Source: Cucumis sativus | Taxonomy: Eukaryota; Streptophyta; Magnoliopsida; Cucurbitales; Cucurbitaceae | DNA length: 64,000 nt | Assembly: GCF_000004075.3 (NCBI RefSeq) | Contig: NC_026655.2 | Location: forward strand, 22,491,489 to 22,555,488 | Reading direction: 5' to 3' | In this document: positions 51,062-61,635 of the stretch, piece by piece | Layout: every line of letters starts with the position of its first letter | Numbering within the stretch: the first letter of the stretch is position 1 | Made by a program: the position numbers and the translations under genes | The notes under the pieces: generated by a model | Seen by the model: the letters and a program-made list of their open reading frames with translations, nothing else | The model's database searches: none | Told to the model about the DNA's origin: nothing

Positions 51062-53019
51062 GAAAACAGAAAGATGGGAGAATTGGAAACAGGGGAGGAT
51101 TGATTTTGATGGTTTTTTAAATTATTATTATGGAATGAATAAAAAAAAAATAGGATCATATAATTTATAATGTTTATGGTAATAAGAATCTATGCGGTTA
51201 TGGTCATTAAAATGTGGTTGATTATAGACCACCACATTCAACATTAATAGAGTGATTTGCTTAGGTGTCCTAAGTGAAATGGTTAAGAATCTTATATTAA
51301 AAAAAATGTCATTATCAATAATATGGCGTGGACCCAATCAGGTATTTAGTCTAATAAAAATAAAATAAAATTTAACCAAGAATTGTGAACTTGAAAAAGA
51401 CATCATCTTGAAAGGACATAGTCAATTGTATTAATAAATAAAAGTTAATATTCAAATATATTTTTAATAATTCAAAATCATCACCATAATTCTCAACTTC
51501 TTCATAAATAGTCAATGGTTCTTTTTATTATCTCGTAAAATATGAAAATCATTAATAAGCTAGCGATACAGACATAGTAAAAAAAATATTTTGATTCCTT
51601 TTTGGTTGAAACAAATATAGATAATTACTAATACAACAACTACCCTACTTTACTCCCTAAGGGACAGGGTTATAATTATATAATAGAATAGAAGAGAAGG
51701 ATATGAATTAATACCATGAAATGACGTATATTATTAAGTATATATAGGGTTGGGTTTTGAAATAGAAACTTCGTTAAAATCTTCAAAGATATTGGTTTGT
51801 TGTTATTGTGTTTTAAGGGTGGAAAGGGGAGCAGCGTTTTCCAACTGTACACAGACAAATATTATTTGTAGAGAAAAAGGAAAGAATCTTGAGGGGAATA
51901 TGACAATTGGGGTAGGGACCCTAATATATTCAAATTTATATGTGTTATGTATATCTCTTCCTCATTTTAATTTTCTCCATTTCTATATTTTATTGTTAAA
52001 AAAATTATTGCATGAGAAGGGAGGGTATTTAAGAATAGAATAAAATAAAATAAAATAAAAGTATGAAGTAATGAAGTAATGAAGGTAGGTGTTGGAGGCC
52101 GAATTGTTATTGTTAATTACAATGCAGTTTATGCATTAAATGGACGTACTCCACTCGACCTCTTACTCAGTGACTACACACATTCATAAATTATTCTTTG
52201 AATAATACCAAAAACAATGTTTCTGTTTGGGTAGAGATGACATAATACTATTTGAAATTTTGTTAAGATGTAATTTACTCTTTATTAACTTAAATAATTA
52301 ACACCACCTACATCTAATTTTGTCAAAAAAAACACAACGTTGACGTGATCTTTCATTTTAGAGATGGAAGATTCAAATCCTTTAATAAAAATGTTATGTG
52401 ACACTATTTTATTGAACTACGTTAGAAAGCTCTATTGGAATAGTAATATTAAGGAAGCACTCAAGTTTTTTTCTATCTTACAACATACACACATATCTCT
52501 TAAAATCTCATATGTAGTGAAAAATCTTGCTAGTATCCAAGTAACATGAATTAATATTTAATATGTATTATCAACAATTCCTTTAGCTTTGGTTAATGAA
52601 TTAAATCATATGTGTAACATAATATATTGTAAATTATATAATTAATATTCAGACAAAAAGTTTTAGCATAGAACATCTGCATGTAAATTAATTACCAGAT
52701 ATTTAGTGAAGGATTATTATATAATATTAAAATCACTTTCAACCTTTTCAACATTTGAAATATAGTTTTAAAAAATGCAAATTTGATACGGGTAGAAATA
52801 AAATTATTTATAAAATATAGAAAAAAAAAACTTAAATATATCAAATTTTACTATATTTTTGTAAATAATTTTAACATTTTTCTATTTTTAAAATATACTT
52901 TTAAGCAAAGTTAAAAATTTGTTAAAAGTAGAATATATTTTCACTTTTGTATAATTAATTTTATGTTCTTTTTTTACTTTTAAAAAAATTCATTTAAAAT
53001 TTGTTACCAAATATAAATT
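51062..53019. other. Upstream region of the MFS gene and AT-rich spacer
   Basis: The first several hundred bp are presumably the MFS promoter. A short (ATAAA)n run is at 52036-52060. No exon supported; frames at 51750-52043 and 52364-52549 show no family resemblance. Confidence 0.5.
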
Positions 53020-53029
53020 AAAAGAAATT

Positions 53030-53117
53030 GTCAACCTAAGGTGTATGTTCCTGTGACAAGAGGTTTCGGGTTCAAATCCTCACCCCAACATTTATTATAA
53101 TACCTTGCAAAAAAATG
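53030..53117 (+). mobile_element. Candidate tRNA-derived SINE
   Basis: The 88-bp segment contains GGTTCAAATCC at 53069-53079, a good Pol III B box, within GAGGTTTCGGGTTCAAATCC, wording typical of tRNA-derived plant SINEs. It ends in CTTGCAAAAAAATG and is bracketed by the direct repeat AAAAGAAATT at 53020-53029 and 53118-53127. The A box is poor and the direct repeats are A-rich, so chance is possible. Confidence 0.4.
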
Positions 53118-53127
53118 AAAAGAAATT

Positions 53128-53815
53128 TAAATAAAGACAAAAAAAGAAAATATAGGACTATGTTTCCTTAGATTATTACACACCCGTCCAATAATATTTA
53201 AGGTAAAATAGCAATTTTGTTTTTTAAATGTACATTTGTTTTCTTCCCTATTTATTTTTGTCTTTTAGTATTTTTTTTAATGAAGCATAAATTATTTGGA
53301 AAAAAACCATATTTAATTATAAATTAAAATAAATAAGGATGAAGTTTATAATTATATGAAAAAAAATATGTTAAAAAGTTAAAATTTAGATGTTATGTAA
53401 TTCTAAAAACTCCGGTCAGGAGGGCATTCAAAACTCTCAAGATGCCTCTATGTATGGGCATCGTTACTTTTAAAAACGAATATTGTTTCTTTTTATCGCC
53501 ATCATTTTGAAGCATGCATTGACATTCTACTTAAATAAATTGTACTTATTTTATTCTTCTATTTGTTACTTTGACATGGATGTTAACACAATATGTCTCC
53601 TTTGTATTATTTGTTTATTCAATGTTCTAATTTGCTTCAAGATTCCAATATTAAAAAAAAAAAGTAGTAAATGGTAGAAGAAGAGGAGGGGGAGATGTGA
53701 GAGATTGAGGAAAAAAATAGTTTTAAAGTTAATTGGATAAATGTGTTGGTTATTTTCTATTTGGGGTTTTTTCACAAATATAACAAATCAGTAAAACATG
53801 AATAATTCTAAAAGA
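53128..53815. other. AT-rich spacer
   Basis: No feature supported. The open frame at 53483-53677 is rich in Phe, Leu, Ile and Cys from T-rich sequence and resembles no family. Confidence 0.45.
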
Positions 53816-54535
53816 AAAAAAAACTTATAGACCTACAATGGAAAATACAAAAAATGTCTCTCAGTCAACACGCGGTTAATCAATCACACGCTCTCGCAAG
53901 TAACCCTCTTTTAAACGATAGTGTACTACGATTTAAACGAATAATCTATTATCGTTTAGGTCATTATAGACGATTGTCTAGTTCTTTTTTAACGATGAGA
54001 AAAAATATTTCAAATTTAAGCGATCATGTTGACCATGACAAACAATCGAGATGATTATGGTAATTAAGCGATCATGTAGTCCAATGTAAATGATCATTAA
54101 AATTTTCAAATAAAACGATCATGTTGATCATGCTAAATGATTGTGTTAACAATGGTAAGCGATCGTTTAGATCAAACCAACACAATTGTTTAGTTTATTT
54201 TAAATGATGTGAAAAAAACTTCAAATTTAAACGATCGTGTTTACCATAATAAACGATTATTTAGATCATGTCAAAGTGATATTTAATTTGGAGGAAAAGA
54301 AGAAAAATAATTACTACAGTTTAATATTAAAATACTAACAATTTTGAAAAAAAAAAAAAAAAAAACTCATAGACCCACAATGAAAAATACCAAAAAAAAT
54401 GTTCTAGTCAACACACGATTAATCGTCACATATGCGCTCAAGGAATCTTCTTCTAAACTATTGTCTACTGCCATTTAAACGAATGATTTACTATCGTTTA
54501 AGTCATGTCAAAATGATATTTAAGCAATTTTGATA
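53816..54535. repeat. Palindrome-rich repeat, with a partial second copy of its left end
   Basis: A left-end phrase (AGACCTACAATGGAAAATAC, then GTCAACACGCGGTTAATCAA, ACGAATAATCTATTATCGTT) at 53829-53960 recurs with about a quarter of bases changed at 54370-54520. Between them, variants of TAAACGATCGTTTA and CGATCATGTTGATCATG recur many times. The same family appears in the opposite orientation at about 58.44-58.98 kb. Confidence 0.65.
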
Positions 54536-55293
54536 TTCTCAAATATGAGGAAGATGAAGTAACTTCAAATAATCTTGTCGAAAATGGTGATCAAGATGAA
54601 ATATAAGATTTAAACATAAGAATAAATTGTTTAAAATTATAAGAAATAAAATCTATAAGATAAGATGAATAAATCACACAGAAGAAGAAGAAAGAGAAAT
54701 AACAAATCGTCTCTAATATTCAATGACAAATCTAGAAATTATGAAAATATTTTACCGACTCATGGGCTTTTATTTTTTATTGCATGAGAATAGTAAATAT
54801 TTTTGGGTTTTGTCACGTATATATATGTGTGTGTAAATTATCTTCTTTATTTTGACATAATTTAATAGAATAAATTAGCAACATTTATTCTAATCATTTA
54901 TCAATTTAAGTAATATGATGGACTTTATTCTAATCATTTACATATAGAAGTTATGTTGCACTATCATTTCATTGGAGAGTTAACATAATCTTAATGTAAG
55001 AACCAGATTTTATCCTTCTCTACCGACTAAAAAACAAACGTTTGAAAATATTTATAAACTAAAATAAAACAAGTTATAAAGTTTATAAATATCGTAGAGA
55101 TTAGACCTATCATTTTAGACTTGATTAGAAAAATATTAGTGTAAAAATAATGCAAAACATATAAATTTCTGTTTAATTAAACTTGTAATTTATTAGAAGG
55201 GAATCTATTTTGATTATTTATTGAGAATAAATTTGAAACTCGTACTTGGATTCAATTCATATATGTGTAGTTTCTTCCATCTATATTAATATT
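54536..55293. other. AT-rich spacer
   Basis: No feature supported. Contains a short TATATATGTGTGTG run near 54.82 kb. Confidence 0.4.
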
Positions 55294-55294
55294 T

Positions 55295-55577
55295 TAGGGT
55301 AATTGTAATGGATGATCATTTGAGAATTAATAATTAAGGATATAACAACATTTTTAAAAAATTGCAAATATAGCAAAACTATCGCTGATAAACTTGTATC
55401 ACTAATAGACTCATATGATCTATCGGTGATAGACCAAATTTTACAACATGATCTATCAGTGATAGACTCTATCATTGATAGAGTTTGACAAATTTTGCTA
55501 TATTTGCAATTTTTTAAAAATGTTGCTATATACTTAATTATTTTGAACTTAATGACTAAATTTGCAACTATCCCTTA
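55295..55577 (+). mobile_element. MITE, copy 1
   Basis: About 280 bp with long imperfect inverted repeats. The inner arms are nearly perfect: TAATTAAGGATATAACAACA with TTTTTAAAAAATTGCAAATA on the left, and on the right the complement of AATTAAGTATATAGCAACA with the same continuation. Outer ends read AGGGTAATTGTAA and, as complement, AGGGATAGTTGCAA. The centre has several CTATCAGTGATAGAC-type palindromes. No coding capacity. The flanking 9-mers agree at only 6 of 9 positions. Confidence 0.75.
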
Positions 55578-57453
55578 ATTTTACTTTGGAATGTTTAAAG
55601 AATTAATCAATACAATTACAAGTCTCACACGTCATTTTTCAAACAAAAAGCAATGAATAATGTAAATTAATACTCGTGAAAATTGAAGATAAATAGGTGG
55701 GATAATAAAGAAAAAAAAATTGTACTAAAGAAAAGCGCCAAATGTTTAAATATGGATAAACAGTTTTTAAAAAATTATTGATAAAGGTGTCTCTTTGAAC
55801 CGATTATTATGGTGAAGCGAAACTGGAGAATCGATTATACTCTTATATACCAACATGTGAATTTGTAAGTTTATCGACATGTTTGGAATATATTCTTAAG
55901 TATTTAATTTTAAAAGTAAGTCATTTTAGAATAAATTGAGGTGTTTGACACCTACTTAAAAATATTTGAGATGATTCTAATTCTATAGTTTTAAAGAAAT
56001 GAAAAAAACAAGATAAAATGAAATTTGACACAATTTTGTTTAATAAAAGATAAAATACATTTCATAAAATTGGACAAAAAAAAAATACACTTCATCAAAT
56101 AAAATCACTAAACAGTAAAATTTATTACCATTAATTTTTCTATAGATATTTTATAAAATGTTTATTATTATTGGTTCTTGTTTGTTCCAAAGTTAGAGAC
56201 TAATTTGTGTAGAGAAAAAGTAAACACTGTTTTTTAGCACCCATTAAACATCGATTAATAATGGATTATTTTCTTTTTCCTTTGTTAATTAACAAACTTA
56301 ATTTAAAATAATTTTTATGCATTTTCTTTTGTTAATTAACAAACTTAATTTAAATCTATGTTAATGGAAGCTAAATGCACAAATGTAAATTTTAGGAAAT
56401 AAGAAAAATAAAATATAACCATTTATCAACAATAATTCAATTAATCGATAACTTAATTTAAATCTATTATCTTACCTAGTTTAGTTTGTCCAACACTAAT
56501 TTTGATCACACATTATCAAATATTTTAGATTTTTATTTGGTTGATTTTATTAGATTTTAGTATTTTATCAAATAATTAACATAATAATCAACATTTTTTT
56601 ACAAAAGTGTGAAGGGAAGACCAGATAGGATACAAATAATACCATAAAAAAAAAACTAATAATTAGGATTATAATTATATATATAAAAAAAAAACTATAA
56701 CTTAAGCTAAATTCTTCTTCATTTCTAATGATGGTGTTGTAATTATATGAACAAATCTTTTAAAATTATTTTAACTACGAAGATAGCTAGAGTATTAGTA
56801 TCATCCGATCTTTAAATATAAGTCGTCTTTAACTAGTACTCTATCATTTTAAACACAACTTTGACATTAACCGAGTAAGAGATCGTCCGTATATAACTAA
56901 AATTTATAATCTATTGTGGCTATGCTCGTAGAAATGTGGTGCAACACATACCACTACATTCATCATTAATGGGTGTGATTAACTATAATTAAATGATGAT
57001 TATTACTAATTAATTATATTTATACGAAGTTTCTTTTTATAGGAACATATCTCATACACATTTTTGATAAAAAAAGAAAAATGTTGATTTGAAATTTGAT
57101 TTACCATGAAATTAATTGTGAGGCTGTGCTGCAATGAAGCCTTAAATACTCATAAGAAAGAGACCTAAAGCTGAACGCAACTCAAAATATAACTAAACCC
57201 CAACCCAGTCACTGTGTATTATATAACAAAATAAAAAACAAAACGCCCCTATGTTCGCTTGACTGTCCATGCGCATTTGATATGTCACTAAGCCATGGCC
57301 CATGGCATACACTTTATAAATTTGTGTAAAGTAAAATAAAAAAGCTTTGATTTTTTTAGGTTAAGGTATAGTTATGTTAGTGGGTAGAAGGTGTTGTTTT
57401 TAACCTCCCAAGCCCACATTTTTATTCAATACCATTCTTTTTTATTAGTAAAA
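55578..57453. other. AT-rich spacer between two MITE copies
   Basis: No exon supported. A 30-bp phrase around TTTGTTAATTAACAAACTTA occurs twice within 70 bp at about 56.28 and 56.33 kb. The patch at 57.10-57.30 kb is somewhat richer in GC but has no recognisable frame. Confidence 0.45.
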
Positions 57454-57734
57454 GAGATAGTTACAAATTTAGCAATTAGATTCAAAATAATTAAATGTAT
57501 AATAATATTTTAAAATTTTTGCAATTATAGCAAAATTTGTCAAAATTTATTAATAATACAAGTCTATCACTAATAGACCATGTTGTAAATATTGGTCTAT
57601 CACGGATAAACCATAACGAGTTTATCAGTGATACAAGTCTATCAGCGGTAGTTTTGCTATATTTGCAATTTTTTTAAAATCGTTGCTATATCCTTAATTA
57701 TTATTTCTCAAATAGCTATCTATTACAATTACTC
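57454..57734 (-). mobile_element. MITE, copy 2, with 9-bp target-site duplication
   Basis: Same family as 55295-55577 but inverted. Ends read GAGATAGTTACAAATTTAGC and, as complement, GAGTAATTGTAATAGATAGC. The 9-mer TTAGTAAAA flanks it exactly at 57445-57453 and 57735-57743. A 9-bp duplication and long inverted repeats point to a Mutator-derived MITE. Confidence 0.8.
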
Positions 57735-57743
57735 TTAGTAAAA

Positions 57744-58435
57744 TAATAATAATTCAAAGTAGTTATGATGGTAGGCTTGAAGATATGGGAGATGGCTATA
57801 TTAAATCAACCCTTTCATTTTTCTTAATCCACACTTTAAAGTTTAAATTCTAAATTTTATGAGTTTGGTGGATTTAAACCTTAATTTAATTATTGTATCA
57901 ATTTAAATTATAATTTTTTTATTGTATCAATTTATATTCTCTATTACAATTTATTTATAAAAAGTAGTCATATTAAGTATAATTGTATTAATTAAATTAA
58001 TGAGTTTTCATAATTGTTATTTGAAAATCATTTTATAACTGACAATTTTTCCTACATCTCTCCGATCTGGTAATATCATCTTTATATGTCATAAAGGCTT
58101 ATTAGAGCGTAAGTTCTCCCCACAAACCTACGGGTCCTTTCAGCATGTTTCATCCTCACCCACAACAAGCTTAATTTTGGAGTTTTTATGATCGGGCCAC
58201 CGAAAATAAAGGTGCACATTGTTGGTATAGATAGTAACTTTGAATTCTTTTAAATCCTTCTTAACATTACTTTCATGTTCTTAGGATCCTTCTCATTCAG
58301 GTGTAATAGTGGTTCATTTATGTCCCCATCCTAAACTTGAGGCGTTATATTAATTGACTCAAATTATAAATTTCACACGACAATAGGTTAATGAAAGGTT
58401 AATTTTCATAAATATAACAAAATACCAAAATATTT
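57744..58435. other. AT-rich spacer
   Basis: No gene supported. A stretch at 58.05-58.35 kb is less AT-rich but has stops in all frames at short spacing. Confidence 0.4.
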
Positions 58436-58985
58436 ACGGTTTGTGTAATAAAACCAAAAAATTCATGGTATTTTCATAAACTTCAGGTTTGCCGTTGAAT
58501 AATCTTGACGAATTTTCACTTCTTTTTCTTTTTTGTGATTTATTCATCTTATGTTTGTATTATTACTTCTTCTTCATTTTATTTATGTAAATATTTATCA
58601 ATTTCTTTATTTTCTCTTCCATAATTTTTGTTTCTTCTTCATTACTCAGTTTTTTTTCTTCTTGATACGAGATCTAAACGATCATATACAAATATCTAAA
58701 CGATCAGTTGTCTATCCCAGATAGACAACAATAGACCATTATCACTAATAGATCGTTTTGATTTGATACAATATCTTTTAGACTAGGTATACAGATACAA
58801 TATCGTTTAAATTTGCTATGAGGTCGCTTGGACTAGGTAAAATAGTATAAGATCGTTTAGACTTGTTACAAGATCGTTGATAAGAGATCATTTAGACTTC
58901 GTACAAAATTATTTTTTCATGTGTGTGACTAATTAATCGCAATGGTAATTTTGTTATTTCAGGTTGTGGGGTGTGAGTATCTTAC
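58436..58985 (-). repeat. Second copy of the palindrome-rich repeat family
   Basis: Repeated wording such as TCTAAACGATCATATACAAA, GATCGTTTAGACTTG and GATACAATATCGTTTAAAT, ending with TGTGACTAATTAATCGCAAT and TTTCAGGTTGTGGGGTGTGAG. The end matches, as complement, the start of the copy at 53.82 kb (TGGAAAATACAAAAAA, GGTTAATCAATCACAC). Confidence 0.55.
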
Positions 58986-60210
58986 TTTTTTTCTTCTTAC
59001 TATTATCGTTGTATAGAAACATTTGGTGCTTTGTTATATTTTTTAAAAAAAAACCCTAAATGAAATCTAGAAAAAGGTATAAAATGATATACTTACAAAT
59101 TTAAATTATTACGTTCGTAGTTTAAACTATACAAGTCCGGTACAAATTGATATTTTGTCATTTATTTTACCCGATAAATGGTGATGAACAAACCAACACC
59201 TGTGTCCACCAAACTCAGCTAATCGTGGGACTTATCTTATTTCATTGTCATCAAGTTGAGTTCTAGCTTTCGACAAATCAAAAAGACCATATTCGGTGTG
59301 TTCATTCTTTTTTTCTTTCAAGTTCAAGGCTTCTTAAGAATTAAGAAAATTAAACGATACTTCGAAATTCTTTTAATCTTTATCCTCTGGTCCTCTCAAG
59401 TTCTGTTCTACTGTGTATATATATTCATTTATGTTGTAAATCCTGTTGTTTATGGCTCCTAATTCTTACGATCCTGCCATATGTTATGCAGCTCTCCGGA
59501 TTTTCGTTGATCTCCTGAGTTTAGTTGGTATAAAACACCAACTCTCATTCCGACTACGTGACTAATTCCCGTCCGTGACATCGTTTATAGGCTCAGTCGT
59601 GGATCAGTTAACAAAATCGTCACATTATTTAATTTGTGTGCATTAACTGCAAAGAGCCATTTGCATTTGTGGTAAGGTAAGTGAAGAAGTTCGGATGATT
59701 ATTGGGTTTTTGATGCAGACAAGCTTCATCAAATTTGTTTGGGTCAGAAGAAGATTGAGTAACCATTTTTTCTGGTTTTGCGGATTCACCATTGATTGTG
59801 ATTTTGATTGTAGTAATCTCTGATGGATAAATATAACACACCTGAGCAATTATACAGAGCTAGTAACGTAATAATCTTGTTTATGTTGTTTGATGGGTCT
59901 GATTCTCTGATCCAACAATTTAGTGAAAAAGAGAATGTTGGAAGAAATGGTAATTTTCAATTTATTTGAATCACCATCTACACTTTGGGCTCAAATGCCA
60001 AATAAAGGCCCAAGTCCAATTAACGGAGCCCAGAGGCCAGACTTATAGACGAACCAAGCGCAAACCAATAAAAGAGCTCTCATTTATTTGAATGACAACA
60101 AATGTGTGGGATGAGGAGATTGGCCTCTGATCTCGATGTTGATATCACTTTGAAAACAAAATATTGATATTGACAGCACATACATTTGATGTCGGTTAAA
60201 TACTTGGTGT
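58986..60210. other. Spacer with possible gene fragment
   Basis: No gene is supported. A frame of 70 codons at 59629-59841 on the minus strand has balanced, protein-like composition (…TIKITINGESAKPEKM…) but matches nothing I know and has no clear splice context. It may be a decayed exon. Confidence 0.35.
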
Positions 60211-60218
60211 TCGTTAGA

Positions 60219-60700
60219 GGGTGTTTGGAACATCAATGTGAGTTTAGTTTAGTTTAGTTGGAATGATATGTTAACTCATTGTTTGGCTCACCAACTTAAA
60301 ATGTTGGTGGAGTTGAGTTGATATATTTTACAAACTTATCTCAACTCTTTCTTCTTGTAATGTTTTCAATACTCCATCCATTAACTATTGTCGACAAGTA
60401 TCATTGCCACACTTCAAGAAACCAACTCTTATAACCACTTTCACAAGTCCAACTCTGGGATTCAACGACATCTCCAACAACCAACTATGAGCTATGACAA
60501 TCACCTCCAATGATAGCTTCGACGATCAACATCGGCAATCAATTATGAGCTCCGACAATCACTCTAATGATGCCTCTGACGACCACCTTCCAACATCCCA
60601 ACTCCAATGGTCAATTACTAACATCAGCATCCAAGTTCGAGCTTTGACAACCACCTCCACGTGATCAACTTCAACGACATTTGGTCTTTAATTTTTTTGT
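60219..60700. repeat. Degenerate minisatellite-like repeat with a transposon-like left border
   Basis: Starts with AGGGTGTTTGGAACATCAAT, a wording typical of plant element ends. From about 60400 to 60680 variants of CAACTATGAGCTCCGACAAT and CACCTCCAATGA-AGCTTCGACGA recur at roughly 55-65 bp spacing. The composition is C-rich on the plus strand, unlike the surroundings. No matching right border was found. Confidence 0.55.
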
Positions 60701-61635
60701 GCACGTTAAACACTGTTGATATTAAGAACTTGAAAAAGTATGGAAGGGAGAAACAAAAAACTAAGAGAAAACAAACAAAAGGCAAAACTCAAAACAAGAA
60801 TAGCAAATAACAAAAAATAAAATAAAATAGGTATTTGTTTTCTAGAGCATTTTATAACAAGAAAAGAAATTTGTTCTTTGATAATCCTTTGAATGAATTG
60901 AAGGTGGAATTGTTGAAAAAATAGTGATATTGCACTGGCTTCTAAGATGAGAGTGGAGACTTTATTTGATGAATAAATTAATGGAGAAGTTTTGTAATCA
61001 CAAGTTTCAATTTCTTATTTTGTTTAACGATATTAGGCAGAAAAATGTAGTTTGTTAATGGTTACTTTTGTGAAAAGAAAAATTGTAACTCAATCAAATT
61101 AAAGAGAAAAAAGTTTCAAACAAATGTAGTAAAGTAATTGTAGAAAAAGTGGTAAAAGAAAGAGCAACAACCACAAACATATAAACTCATACCAAAGAAG
61201 TATGCACCTCAAAACATGCATAAACTACTCGTCCAAGACATATATAAACTCCGCGGGCTATATCAATTCAGCTTCCCAAGCACCACCCTAGTCCTTACAT
61301 GTGAGGAAAAGGAAATACGAAGAGTCAGATATGCGTCGCAGCTGCACTTAGGAACTTGTAATTGCATTCGCGTTTCTTCGCGCAACAACTACAACAATAC
61401 AACCCATTTCCCTACGCAATACACCGCCTTTGGCAAGGACGCGCCGTTCTTCGCTGAACAACAATTTCAATCTTCTGATTTCAGGGGGAAGGCAGCGGGC
61501 GGCCTATCGCATTCGCAGCAGAACTTCCCCCTTCCTATTCCCGGACTTCCGAACATTCTCCCGGTTTCCACCTCTCATCTCAAATTCCTCAATCCCTCTT
61601 TATTTTTCATCTCTGCACTATTCTCCATCAATTGA
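60701..61635. other. Upstream region and presumed 5' leader of LTN1
   Basis: AT-rich to about 61.2 kb, then GC-richer up to the LTN1 start at 61636. Frames at 61216-61635 and 61430-61702 overlap the presumed leader and have no family resemblance. Confidence 0.5.

Noticed and set aside
53069-53079. B box that might mark a functional tRNA gene
   Set aside because: No cloverleaf could be built: no acceptor stem pairs and the A box is poor. A SINE remnant is more likely.
53900-54300. CRISPR-like look of repeated CGATCATG/CGATCG motifs
   Set aside because: Motifs vary in sequence and spacing, and the genome is that of a plant; this is a dispersed repeat family.
59629-59841. 70-codon minus-strand frame with protein-like composition
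   Set aside because: Not recognised and without clear start, splice sites or partner exons. It is mentioned as a possible decayed exon only.
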